In this document: positions 1 through 6,857 of the stretch, piece after piece
Layout: each line of letters starts with the position of its first letter
Numbering within the stretch: the stretch's first letter is position 1
Assembly: GCA_004556705.1 (NCBI GenBank)
Contig: SFGA01000019.1
Location: forward strand, 1-64,000
Origin: Ruminococcus sp.
GTDB taxonomy: Bacteria; Bacillota; Clostridia; Oscillospirales; Acutalibacteraceae
Direction: 5' to 3'
Length of the DNA: 64,000 bases
Made by a program: the position numbers and the translations under genes
Notes under the pieces: model-generated
Databases searched by the model: none
What the model was told of the DNA's origin: nothing
The model's input: only the letters and a program-made list of their open reading frames with translations

Positions 1-94
1 GCCCGCTGTCCTGCTACTTTTCCGGGAGTGTGGCCACAACTTCGGGACACTTTGTCCACAAGTCGGAGCGTAGGACGAGGGACGGGGGCTTTCA

Positions 95-253
95 TATACG
101 CTCTGTCTGCTGATGAAACCAGACCTGCGCTTGCGGCTCCACGCCACGCAAGCACAGCCCTGTTTTCTTGCCGCTTCAAATCTTGCCGCTTCAAATGCCC
201 TTGCCCTCCCCGGCGGCAACGGCATTTTCACGACAACGCCGACAGAGCGTATA
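95..253. repeat. 13-bp perfect inverted repeat pair
   Basis: TATACGCTCTGTC at 95-107 recurs as its exact reverse complement at 241-253, enclosing 133 bp. The enclosed DNA includes the 15-bp tandem duplication at 166-195. No flanking target-site duplication was recognised, so a small transposable unit is only one possibility. Confidence 0.6.
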
Positions 254-320
254 ACACACTACACTTTGCTTCGCAAAGTCGTGTGCCAAATGGGGGCGTT
301 GCCCCCTTTGGAAACCCCCA

Positions 321-372
321 CAAGAAAAGGCGATATGCTACCCCTCCACGGGGCGCATACCGCCTTTTCTTG
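321..372. terminator. Long hairpin, terminator-like
   Basis: Positions 321-338 pair with 355-372 (about 18 bp, one mismatch) around a loop with its own GC-rich core. Both ends are A/T-rich (AAGAAAAGG and CCTTTTCTT), so it could stop transcription in either direction. It lies just beyond the truncated XRE gene. Confidence 0.5.
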
Positions 373-433
373 TTATCCAGCCCTCCGGCTGTATTGGTTG
401 AGCAAAAGTCAGCGTGGGATTGGTGTGGTATCT

Positions 434-571
434 TTATCTAAGTGAACCCCCCGTTTCCCATTTTGAAACGGCACGGTCGGTTATACCAAGCTTTTCCGCT
501 AATTGAAGTTGAGTTAAGCCCTGTTCTTTTCTTTTGCTTGCAATAAACTTTCCGATTTTAACTTGATTCAT
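434..571 (-). pseudogene. Truncated XRE-family helix-turn-helix regulator
   Basis: The minus-strand frame starts at ATG 571 behind a good ribosome site (GAGGTGAGG) and encodes 45 residues. The translation has the hallmarks of an XRE/Cro DNA-binding domain: an N-terminal helix with IASKRKEQGLTQ, the LAEKLGI helix, and the recognition helix ITDRAVSKWETG. Complete relatives continue with a proline after this motif and then a further helix or effector domain; here a stop follows almost at once (GGSLR then TAA). I read it as a regulator broken just after the HTH, probably where foreign DNA joins. A functional mini-repressor is possible but less likely. It is too short to appear in a 60-residue ORF search. 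Confidence 0.7.
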
Positions 572-767
572 TTTGCCTCACCTCTCGCTTGCTTATTTAC
601 ATTTTAGCCGAATTATAATAAAAAATCTCCAAACCAACGGTTGAGTTGGGGATTGAATTTGATTTTTCGCTCATTGCATATTATATCATTCTAAAAAGTA
701 TTGAGCAACCAAACTTTTGTAGCATTTCCGCCTCAATTTATAGTATATAAGTGAAAGGGGCGCAATA

Positions 768-1199
768 ATGTCCGAAAAAATAGTGCAAAAGCGAGTTTCC
801 AAAATTGTAATTTCAATATTATGCTTGATTTCAACCGTGTCGGTTGCTGTTATAGGCTTGCAAAACCATAATAAGAAATCAACGGGTTATGCACCGACCG
901 TGTTAATCGGAAACACGCAATACGTCATTTGTGGAGACGAGGGCGAGGCGGAAATTTTGAAAAATTGCGGTTTACCTGAGAAATTAACCGCTGACCTTGT
1001 CGGAAAATTTGCTTCATATTTAGAATATGACAAGGAGCATTACTATACACTTACCGAAAATAAAACTGAATTTTCAATATTTGAATATAAGCCTCAACCG
1101 AACACGAATGTTTATATTGTGCGTATCGACGGCAAATACTTTGCTGCTGTTAAATATGACGGCGACGGTTATCACGGCATCAAACAGATAGCACAATAA
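768..1199 (+). CDS. Hypothetical membrane-anchored protein (143 aa)
   Basis: I do not recognise the family. The start is supported by GAAAGGGG about 9 bases upstream. Residues 1-11 are basic, then residues about 12-31 form one hydrophobic segment (IVISILCLISTVSVAVIGL), so the protein should be anchored in the membrane or exported with the remaining ~110 residues outside. The soluble part is rich in Tyr, Lys and Glu, with two cysteines (in VICGDEGE and LKNCGLPEK) that could form a disulfide. It stands alone between the broken XRE gene and the LysR regulator, both separated by promoter-sized gaps. It could be cargo of an accessory region. Confidence 0.65.
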   Translation: MSEKIVQKRVSKIVISILCLISTVSVAVIGLQNHNKKSTGYAPTVLIGNTQYVICGDEGEAEILKNCGLPEKLTADLVGKFASYLEYDKEHYYTLTENKTEFSIFEYKPQPNTNVYIVRIDGKYFAAVKYDGDGYHGIKQIAQ

Positions 1200-1229
1200 A
1201 GCTTCTCCATTACGCCCCTGATAAAAAGC

Positions 1230-1257
1230 TTGCAAAGATTATTTCTTATGATATAAT
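1230..1257 (+). promoter_or_regulatory. Candidate sigma-A promoter of the LysR gene
   Basis: TTGCAA at 1230-1235 and TATAAT at 1252-1257 are separated by 16 bases. The coding start is about 69 bases downstream, leaving room for operator sites, as is usual for LysR genes. Confidence 0.55.
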
Positions 1258-1325
1258 ATAAATCAAAGTAATATTTTTGTTGCTTATCATTAAAATTCTT
1301 TATATCATAATGAACGAGGTATGTT

Positions 1326-2204
1326 ATGCGAGAAATGCAGGACAAATATGAAATCTTCCTAAAAATTTGCGAGACGGGGAGCTTTTCAAAAGCGGCTGAA
1401 TCGTTGAATTATACGCAGTCGGGAATAAGCCAAATGATAGCAGGCTTGGAGAATGAGCTTGGTGTAAAGCTGTTTGCCAGAATGAAAAAAGGCGTTGTTT
1501 TAACGGACGGAGGTAACAGATTGTTGCCGTATATCCGTGAAATGGTAAACCAAAAGGACAAGCTTCGTCAGGCGGCTTTTAACATCAACAATAAAATCGA
1601 GGGAAAGCTGCGAATAGGCACATTTTCAAGTGTAACGGCGCTTTGGATGCCGCAGATAGTCAAGTTTTTCAACGAAAAATATCCGCAGGTTGAAATTCAA
1701 ATTCTTGACGGCAACTATGACGAAATCAGGGATTGGATAATTCACGGTCAGGTTGACTGCGGTTTTTTGTCGTATATCGTGGCAGACGAACTCGGCTTTG
1801 TGCCGCTTTACAGAGATCCGCTTTTTGCCGTTATGCCAAAGGGGCATCCGCTGTCGTTCAAGGATACAGTTACGCCCGATGAACTGATGAAATATCCGTT
1901 TATAATCGAAACGCCGGGTTGCGACAACGATATTCAGCACCTTTTGGACACCTGCACCGAAAAACCTGAAATTTCATACAGCTTTCGTGACGATAATTTG
2001 ATAATGGCGTTTGTGAAAAACGGGCTTGGCGTTACGATTTCACAGGAGCTTGTTATCAAGGCGGTACGAACAAGCGGCATTGACGTCAGACCGCTTTCTC
2101 CCGAGTGGTACAGAACAATCGGCTTTGCATTTTCAAAATCCGCTAACTCCGTGGCGCTTAAAATCCTGTCCGAATATTTGGAAGAGCATTTTTGTAATAT
2201 GTAA
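1326..2204 (+). CDS. LysR-family transcriptional regulator
   Basis: At 292 residues this is the usual length for a LysR regulator. The N-terminal winged helix-turn-helix is clear (FLKICETGSFSKAAESLNYT, then SGISQMIAGLENELGVKLF), followed by a linker helix and a periplasmic-binding-protein-like effector domain from about residue 90 (KLRIGTFSSV through the C-terminus). GAGG six bases upstream supports ATG 1326. LysR proteins normally bind a small inducer and control a divergent or adjacent gene. Here neither flank holds a metabolic gene: a small membrane protein lies upstream and a repeat island downstream, so its target is not evident. Confidence 0.92.
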   Translation: MREMQDKYEIFLKICETGSFSKAAESLNYTQSGISQMIAGLENELGVKLFARMKKGVVLTDGGNRLLPYIREMVNQKDKLRQAAFNINNKIEGKLRIGTFSSVTALWMPQIVKFFNEKYPQVEIQILDGNYDEIRDWIIHGQVDCGFLSYIVADELGFVPLYRDPLFAVMPKGHPLSFKDTVTPDELMKYPFIIETPGCDNDIQHLLDTCTEKPEISYSFRDDNLIMAFVKNGLGVTISQELVIKAVRTSGIDVRPLSPEWYRTIGFAFSKSANSVALKILSEYLEEHFCNM

Positions 2205-2256
2205 AGAATAGAGATTTTGCAGTTGATATGATATTGAAATACACGTACACCCGTAG

Positions 2257-2277
2257 GGACAGGGCTCGCCCCTGTCC
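2257..2277 (+). repeat. GTAGG/CTYGC hairpin, copy 1 (GGACAGGG stem)
   Basis: A 5' flank GTAGG leads into a stem of GGACAGGG with its complement around loop CTCGC. This is one of about ten copies in the window. Others have stems GGACAACC or GCGGTGG with the same flank and loop, so the pairing is kept while the sequence changes. Confidence 0.75.
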
Positions 2278-2324
2278 GCAACAAATTTGATGTATAATTA
2301 CATTTACGGACAGCCGTATATCAA

Positions 2325-2375
2325 GGCTCCCTCTGACGAGGGAGCTGTTGAGCGTAGCGAAACTGAGGGAGAGAA
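2325..2375 (+). repeat. Three-arm CTCCCTC element, copy 1
   Basis: Arm 1 (GGCTCCCTC) pairs with arm 2 (GAGGGAGC) across loop TGAC. A second small hairpin follows, then arm 3 (GAGGGAG), which could also pair with arm 1. Related copies are at 2401-2452, 58302-58350, 58376-58433 and 58633-58684. Confidence 0.75.
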
Positions 2376-2400
2376 AGCAATAAACATCAAATTTTCGTTA

Positions 2401-2452
2401 TCTCTCCTTCCGTCACGCCTGCGGCGTGCCACCTTCCTCGTCAGAGGAAGGC
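2401..2452 (-). repeat. Three-arm element, divergent copy with CCTTCCTC arms
   Basis: Read on the minus strand, the arms are CCTTCCTC, GAGGAAGG and GGAAGG with the loop TGAC kept, so all three arms have changed together relative to the copy at 2325-2375. The middle hairpin is also different but still self-complementary. Confidence 0.7.
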
Positions 2453-2516
2453 TTTATTTTCATATAATCGTTAATTCGATAGCACCCAAAAGCAGTTTTG
2501 TTTTCGTTAATTACCT

Positions 2517-2541
2517 CGGCGGCAGCAAGCCACCGCCCTAC
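2517..2541 (-). repeat. GTAGG/CTTGC hairpin, copy 2 (GCGGTGG stem)
   Basis: On the minus strand GTAGG is followed by GCGGTGG, loop CTTGC and the complementary arm TGCCGCC. A near-identical copy lies at 58220-58243 on the plus strand. Confidence 0.7.
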
Positions 2542-2724
2542 ACAATCCGTTTTCAACTGCCGCAAGGCGAATATAACTAAAAAGTCGATTACAACGTAAT
2601 CTTAAAATAAACAAACACAAATCAAATTTACTTATACCGCCTCAACCGAAACAGGGTGGTAGCGAAACAAAGCCGTCGTGAGAAAAACATGATTGTAGGA
2701 AATTATTTTTTCATTATTTTTAGT

Positions 2725-2890
2725 GATATACCTCACTTCGTTCGGCGTGATATTTTTGCTTTCGCAAAAATGATATTGCGCCTTTGGCGCAGTGATATTA
2801 TATTCGCCTCTTTAACTGCCGCAAGGCAATATCACTCGGCTGAAAGCCGTATATCACTGCGAAGCAATAGAACTCGCCGCAAGGCGAATA
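2725..2890. repeat. Train of short palindromes spaced by GTGATAT
   Basis: At least six different small palindromes, each with a 3-4 base loop (for example TTTTGCTTTCGCAAAA, TGCGCCTTTGGCGCA, GGCTGAAAGCC and TTCGCCGCAAGGCGAA), are separated by the spacer GTGATAT or its inverse ATATCAC. Stems differ from unit to unit while the spacer is conserved. Confidence 0.7.
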
Positions 2891-2895
2891 GAACT

Positions 2896-2927
2896 AAAAA
2901 GACGATTACAACGTAATCGTCTTTTTT
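2896..2927. terminator. Strong bidirectional-looking terminator hairpin
   Basis: GACGATTAC (2901-2909) pairs with GTAATCGTC (2913-2921), with a run of A before and a run of T after. It marks the end of repeat island 1. A degraded copy without the T-run lies at about 2580-2605. Confidence 0.7.
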
Positions 2928-3034
2928 GGAGCGGGTGATGGGAATCGAAAAGTTCGCTTCGCTCATTTTCGACTTCGTCCTATTTTATGTCCCTTTTGCT
3001 TACGCAAAAGATGGACTACGGTTCGATTCCCACC
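2927..3034. repeat. Duplicated tRNA-Gly 3' end within an inverted-repeat structure
   Basis: Positions 2927-2949 repeat exactly the 23 bp at 3090-3112, which are the 3' end of the tRNA-Gly gene including CCA. About 70 bp further, TTCGATTCCC (3022-3031) is the inverse of GGGAATCGAA within the duplicate, so the ends of this 108-bp stretch can pair. It resembles an integration scar or a tRNA-derived palindromic element; no integrase is present. Confidence 0.65.
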
Positions 3035-3051
3035 TTATTCAATAAATTACA

Positions 3052-3083
3052 TAAAAAATAAGCAGTTGAGCTTTCAACTACTT
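3052..3083 (-). terminator. Rho-independent terminator of tRNA-Gly
   Basis: On the minus strand AAGTAGTTGA pairs with TCAACTGCTT (one G-U pair) around a 4-base loop and is followed by six T. It begins seven bases past the tRNA CCA end. Confidence 0.75.
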
Positions 3084-3089
3084 ATTATG

Positions 3090-3164
3090 TGGAGCGGGTG
3101 ATGGGAATCGAACCCACACAGCCAGCTTGGAAGGCTGGAATTCTAGCCATTGAACTACACCCGC
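3090..3164 (-). tRNA. tRNA-Gly (anticodon TCC)
   Basis: The 75-nt minus-strand sequence folds as a full cloverleaf. GCGGGTG pairs with CACCCGC in the acceptor stem, the anticodon arm is CCAGC-CTTCCAA-GCTGG giving anticodon TCC, and the T loop is TTCGATT. The CCA end is encoded. It has its own consensus promoter and terminator. Confidence 0.97.
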
Positions 3165-3188
3165 ATATTTAGTTTTGCAACGCTGTAT

Positions 3189-3217
3189 ATATTATCAAAA
3201 AATGCGCTAAATGTCAA
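3189..3217 (-). promoter_or_regulatory. Promoter of tRNA-Gly
   Basis: On the minus strand TTGACA (3212-3217) and TAATAT (3189-3194) are separated by 17 bases, placed about 25 bases before the mature tRNA end. Confidence 0.8.
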
Positions 3218-3247
3218 GTCTTATAGAGAAATATTTTAATAATTTCA

Positions 3248-3276
3248 CAGGACAACGGAATTTCCATTGCCCTGCA
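3248..3276 (-). terminator. Possible terminator hairpin after bioY
   Basis: A 13-bp stem forms fully only on the minus strand, where two mismatches become G-U pairs, which suggests that the bioY transcript is the one that folds. No strong T-run follows, so activity is uncertain. Confidence 0.45.
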
Positions 3277-3284
3277 CTTTTTTA

Positions 3285-3848
3285 TTATTTATTGTTAAGA
3301 TACTTTTTCGGCATTACCTTTACAAGTATTGTCGCAACCGCTATTTTAACAATGTCGGGAATGATGAACGGTATTACGCACATTGAAAGAGCCTGCATAA
3401 CGCTGATAGCACCGTTTTTATGCGAATACACAAGCACGAACCACGCAGTACCGAAAGCATAGCACACAACAAGTCCGAGCACCATTCCGAGTACAACAGC
3501 CCAGATTTTTGTGCCGAGAAGCTTTGTTACAAGCCAATAAACCAAAGCGGTAAACACAAAGCCGATTATATATCCGCCCGTAGGTCCGATAAGCGAGCCG
3601 ACACCGCCTTTGAAGCCTGCAAACACAGGCACACCGACAAGTCCCAAAAGGATATAAATTACCACCGACAATGTTCCCCTCTTGCCACCGAGCAAGCCGA
3701 CGGCACAAAAGACGCCGAAGGTCTGCAAGGTTACGGGCACCTCGCCCGGAATTGAAAGCCAAGAGCAAACCGCTATTATAACGGCAAACATTGCTATAAG
3801 CACCATATCGAGTATATTCTGTCTGTTGTTTTTATTCTGTTTTTCCAT
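3285..3848 (-). CDS. bioY: Biotin ECF transporter substrate-binding protein BioY
   Basis: BioY is the membrane S-component that binds biotin and delivers it through the energy-coupling module (EcfA1, EcfA2, EcfT), which is encoded about 6 kb upstream in the same direction. The ~187-residue protein has six hydrophobic segments and the typical BioY opening, with helix MVLIAMFAVIIAVCS, then PGEVPVTLQTFGVFCAVGLLGG and later GPTGGYIIGF. I chose ATG 3848 because GGGG lies 8 bases upstream; a TTG at 3878 would add ten residues of poor quality. It follows the Clp ATPase by about 50 bases, which contain an inverted repeat, TTACCCC/GGGGTAA. Confidence 0.93.
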   Translation of the reverse strand: MEKQNKNNRQNILDMVLIAMFAVIIAVCSWLSIPGEVPVTLQTFGVFCAVGLLGGKRGTLSVVIYILLGLVGVPVFAGFKGGVGSLIGPTGGYIIGFVFTALVYWLVTKLLGTKIWAVVLGMVLGLVVCYAFGTAWFVLVYSHKNGAISVMQALSMCVIPFIIPDIVKIAVATILVKVMPKKYLNNK

Positions 3849-3852
3849 TGTA

Positions 3853-3889
3853 TTACCCCAAAATTTTATAGTCTGCAAGAACGGGGTAA
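3853..3889 (-). promoter_or_regulatory. Inverted repeat upstream of bioY, possible operator
   Basis: TTACCCC (3853-3859) and GGGGTAA (3883-3889) are exact 7-bp inverse copies centred just before the bioY start. It is not the known BirA box (TTGTTAACC-type). It could be an operator or an RNA hairpin covering the ribosome site, since GGGG is the likely Shine-Dalgarno sequence. Confidence 0.35.
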
Positions 3890-3899
3890 ATCGTCTTTT

Positions 3900-6197
3900 T
3901 TATTCAACTGCAAGAGTGATTTCTCCGTTCTCGCCGGAAAGAGAAACCTTTGTGATTAAGCTGTCACAGTTCTCAACCATATAAGAGGAAATTTTATCCT
4001 CTACATTTCTTCTGATAACATTTCTGAGATCTCTTGCGCCTCTTGAATCGCCACTCATCTTTGAAACAACGCACTCTGTAACGGTATCGTCGTATTCAAG
4101 CTCAATTCCCCTGTCTGCAAGCGCAGTTTTAAGTTCATTGAGCATTAGCTTGGCTATTCCCTTGTAATCATCAATTGTAAGATCGTTGAAAACAACTATT
4201 TCATCAATTCTGCCGATAAACTCGGGACGTAAAAACTCATTGAGCGCCTTAACGGCTTTTTCACGTTTTACTTCGCCCTTATCCTTGGCAAAACCGAGTG
4301 CATTTTCTTTTCTTTCGCTGCCTGCGTTTGAGGTCATAATAATAACCGTATTCGCAAAGTTTACACTTCTGCCGTGAGCATCGTTTGTCTTGCCCTCGTC
4401 AAGAATTTGCAAAAGAATGTTCATTACGTCGGGGTGTGCTTTTTCAATCTCATCAAAAAGGATAATCGAATAAGGCTTTCTTCTGACCTTTTCGGTCAAC
4501 TGACCCGCTTCGTCATATCCCACATATCCCGGAGGCGATCCGATAAGTCTTGACACCGAATGCTTTTCCATAAATTCGGACATATCAAAACGAATTAAGG
4601 TCTCCGGTGTGTCAAACAGCTCCATTGAAAGCTGCTTAACAAGCTCGGTTTTACCGACACCCGTAGGTCCTACAAAGATGAAGGATGCAGGACGCTTCTG
4701 CAATGAAAGCTGAACTCTGCTGCGTTTGATTGCCGCCGCTACAAGCTCAACTGCTTCGTCCTGACCGATAATATGCTCTTTAAGTCTTGTTTCAAGTCCT
4801 GCAAGGCGTTTTAAGTCGCCCTCAACAACCTTTGACGCAGGTATTCCCGTCCAAAGATTGATAACGGTTGCAAGGTCCGATTCAAGAACTGCATTGTCGC
4901 TTGCTTTTTTCTCAATTTCGGGAAGCTTATTTTCAGAGGCTAAAAGTTCTGCTCTTATCTCCGCAAGGCGTTCGTAATCAATGTTTTCAGTCTCCTGTGA
5001 AAGCTCATCCTCCTCTGTTTTGAGTGATGAAATTTCATCAAGCAACATTTCATATTCGCTTATTGACTTATTTCTAAGGTTAGCGCAGGTGCAAGCTTCA
5101 TCCAACAAATCTATTGCCTTATCGGGCAAAAATCTGTCTGTGATGTATCTTTCCGAAAGCGTTACAGCCTTATAAACCAACGGGTCTGCGATTTTAACCT
5201 TGTGGAAGTCCTCGTAATACTTCTTTATGCCGAGAAGCATTTGATAAGTGTCTGCGATTGAGGGCTCTTCAACCTTAACGGGCTGAAATCTTCTTTCGAG
5301 TGCGGCGTCCTTTTCGATATTTTTACGGTATTCGTTAAATGTCGTTGCGCCGATTACCTGAATTTCACCTCTCGAGAGTGCAGGCTTGAGAATGTTTGCG
5401 GCATTCATTGTGCCCTCCGCATCTCCCGTTCCGACAAGATTATGCACCTCGTCGATAAAGAGAATGATATTGCCCTCAGCCTTAACCTCTTCGATAAGGC
5501 CTTTAATTCTTGATTCAAACTGTCCTCTGAACTGCGTTCCCGCAACAAGTGCCGTAAGGTCAAGCAAATGTATTTCCTTATTTGCAAGCTTAGCCGGTAC
5601 GTCCCCTGCCGCTATTTTAAGTGCAAGTCCCTCAGCTATTGCAGTTTTGCCGACGCCGGGCTCGCCTATAAGACAGGGATTGTTTTTTGTTCTGCGGCAA
5701 AGGATCTGCTCTGTTCTGCTGATTTCCTTTTCTCTGCCGATAATATTATCAAGCTTGCCCTCTCTCGCCCTTTCGGTGAGGTCGGTGCAATAAAGATTGA
5801 GATATTTTCTCTTCTTTGCGTTCTTTGACTTCTTTTTCTTTTTATTATCTTTTTCCCCGTCATGCTCCTCTTCGCTCGGCTGAGCTTCGGAAAGAGCCGT
5901 ATCCTCGCCGTTATTTCCGAACATTCCCTGAAACAGCGATAAAGGCATAGCTCCGCCGGGCTGAAATCCGTCCTCGCCCTCGCTGTCCATTATTTGCTTC
6001 ATCTGTTCGGAAACCTCGTCCATTTCATCCTCAGATATTCCCATACTGTCCATTATCTGTTTGATAGGACCGATGTTCAATTCCATGGCGCACTTGATGC
6101 AGAGCCCCTCGTTTGTGGTCTTGTCTCCGTCCACCTTTGAAATGAAAAATACCGCAGGATTTTTGTGGCATCTGCTGCAAAGCATATTTTTGTTCAT
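3900..6197 (-). CDS. Clp/Hsp100 ATPase with N-terminal zinc finger (ClpC/ClpE-like)
   Basis: This 765-residue protein is a two-ring AAA+ unfoldase. The first P-loop GEPGVGKT is near residue 176 and the second, GPTGVGKT, near residue 509; a UvrB/UvrC-like middle coiled region lies between them. Instead of the double Clp-N repeat of ClpC it starts with a four-cysteine finger (C7, C10, C33, C36; CSRC and CIKC), as in ClpE and McsA, then a Met/Glu/Asp-rich linker and a lysine-rich patch. The second ring contains ALGFAKD, matching the loop that docks ClpP. It likely feeds ClpP for protein quality control. It lies between pgsA and bioY, 21 bases after pgsA. Confidence 0.9.
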   Translation of the reverse strand: MNKNMLCSRCHKNPAVFFISKVDGDKTTNEGLCIKCAMELNIGPIKQIMDSMGISEDEMDEVSEQMKQIMDSEGEDGFQPGGAMPLSLFQGMFGNNGEDTALSEAQPSEEEHDGEKDNKKKKKSKNAKKRKYLNLYCTDLTERAREGKLDNIIGREKEISRTEQILCRRTKNNPCLIGEPGVGKTAIAEGLALKIAAGDVPAKLANKEIHLLDLTALVAGTQFRGQFESRIKGLIEEVKAEGNIILFIDEVHNLVGTGDAEGTMNAANILKPALSRGEIQVIGATTFNEYRKNIEKDAALERRFQPVKVEEPSIADTYQMLLGIKKYYEDFHKVKIADPLVYKAVTLSERYITDRFLPDKAIDLLDEACTCANLRNKSISEYEMLLDEISSLKTEEDELSQETENIDYERLAEIRAELLASENKLPEIEKKASDNAVLESDLATVINLWTGIPASKVVEGDLKRLAGLETRLKEHIIGQDEAVELVAAAIKRSRVQLSLQKRPASFIFVGPTGVGKTELVKQLSMELFDTPETLIRFDMSEFMEKHSVSRLIGSPPGYVGYDEAGQLTEKVRRKPYSIILFDEIEKAHPDVMNILLQILDEGKTNDAHGRSVNFANTVIIMTSNAGSERKENALGFAKDKGEVKREKAVKALNEFLRPEFIGRIDEIVVFNDLTIDDYKGIAKLMLNELKTALADRGIELEYDDTVTECVVSKMSGDSRGARDLRNVIRRNVEDKISSYMVENCDSLITKVSLSGENGEITLAVE

Positions 6198-6218
6198 CTA
6201 ATGTTTTTCCTCGCTGTA

Positions 6219-6845
6219 TCAGTTAGATTTACTTTCTTTTTTCTCTTTGAACTGCTTAAGAGTTCCCGGTATGTAGCTCAACAACGCTACAAATGTAAGT
6301 ATTGCCGAAATTATTACCAATACCATCATAATATTGTCAGGCAAAGTGAAAACATTTCTCAATGCGCCGACCTCGGGTCCGAAGGTTATTACCAAGCCCA
6401 TTACAAAATAATAGGCGAAAGTTGCAACCTTACCGTAAATTTCAGCGGCACTTGGCTTTAAGCCGACAGCTATCATAACAGCTCCGACAACAACCATAAG
6501 CAATTCCTTTGCAACGAAGAACAGGAACACCCACTTGAACCATATCATTGTGGGATTTTCCGACTTCTGAAAAGTAAGGAAAAGAATTATCGCTATTGTC
6601 ATCTGTGTAAGTTTATCGGCAACAGGGTCAAGAACCTTTCCAAGCTCGCTGACCTGATTGAATTTTCTTGCAATTTTTCCGTCGAATAAGTCGGTAAGTC
6701 CCGAAAGTACAAGGATTATTACCGCCCAAAGCATTTCGCCTCGATAGAAAAGCACACCAAATACAGGAATAAGTATAATCCTAATCAATGAAAGAAGATT
6801 AGGGATTGTAAGACATCCGGTAAAAAGCTTTTTTAATCCGTCCAT
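6219..6845 (-). CDS. pgsA: CDP-diacylglycerol-glycerol-3-phosphate 3-phosphatidyltransferase
   Basis: PgsA makes phosphatidylglycerol phosphate from CDP-diacylglycerol and glycerol-3-phosphate, the committed step to phosphatidylglycerol. The CDP-alcohol phosphotransferase signature is complete (DGKIARKFNQ, then SELGKVLDPVADK, matching DGxxAR-x8-GxxxDxxxD), and several hydrophobic segments follow. The length of 208 residues is slightly above the usual 180-200. It sits 12 bases after cvpA and 21 before the Clp gene, so it is part of the same transcript. Confidence 0.94.
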   Translation of the reverse strand: MDGLKKLFTGCLTIPNLLSLIRIILIPVFGVLFYRGEMLWAVIILVLSGLTDLFDGKIARKFNQVSELGKVLDPVADKLTQMTIAIILFLTFQKSENPTMIWFKWVFLFFVAKELLMVVVGAVMIAVGLKPSAAEIYGKVATFAYYFVMGLVITFGPEVGALRNVFTLPDNIMMVLVIISAILTFVALLSYIPGTLKQFKEKKESKSN

Positions 6846-6857
6846 AATTTTACTCCA

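Larger units (their letters stand above)
1..433. other. GC-rich hairpin-rich non-coding region, possible edge of an accessory element
   Basis: No convincing gene is visible. Open frames exist but lack a Shine-Dalgarno sequence and have low-complexity, Pro/Arg/Ala-rich translations. The stretch is richer in G and C than the rest of the window. It holds a 13-bp exact inverted repeat (95-107 and 241-253), a 15-bp unit repeated twice in tandem (166-195), and hairpins at 263-279, 286-311 and 321-372. Dense hairpins and shifted composition next to a truncated regulator fit the end of an integrated mobile element, but no integrase or relaxase is in view, so this is inference. Confidence 0.4.
2205..2926. 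repeat. Repeat island 1: palindromic dispersed repeats, no gene
   Basis: This 720-bp stretch has no credible gene; its open frames run through repeats. In order it holds a GTAGG-type hairpin (2257-2277), a three-arm GGCTCCCTC element (2325-2375), a sequence-divergent inverted counterpart of it (2401-2452), a second GTAGG-type hairpin on the minus strand (2517-2541), a degenerate copy of the ATTACAACGTAAT hairpin (about 2580-2605), a train of short palindromes spaced by GTGATAT or ATATCAC (about 2725-2890), and a strong hairpin with a T-run (2896-2926). The same families recur near 34.6 kb and 58 kb. Confidence 0.8.

Noticed and set aside
28..445. Two overlapping plus-strand open frames of 137 and 110 aa
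   Set aside because: They overlap in different frames, lack a ribosome site, have low-complexity translations and run through hairpins and a tandem duplication. I treat the region as non-coding.
2287..2916. Plus-strand open frames of 97 and 86 aa in repeat island 1
   Set aside because: They read straight through dispersed palindromes, which have equivalents in the other islands in other frames, so the frames are by-products of repeats.
2205..2926. CRISPR array
   Set aside because: Spacing and repeat length are irregular, the conserved element is only GTGATAT, the intervening units are themselves palindromes, and no cas gene is present.
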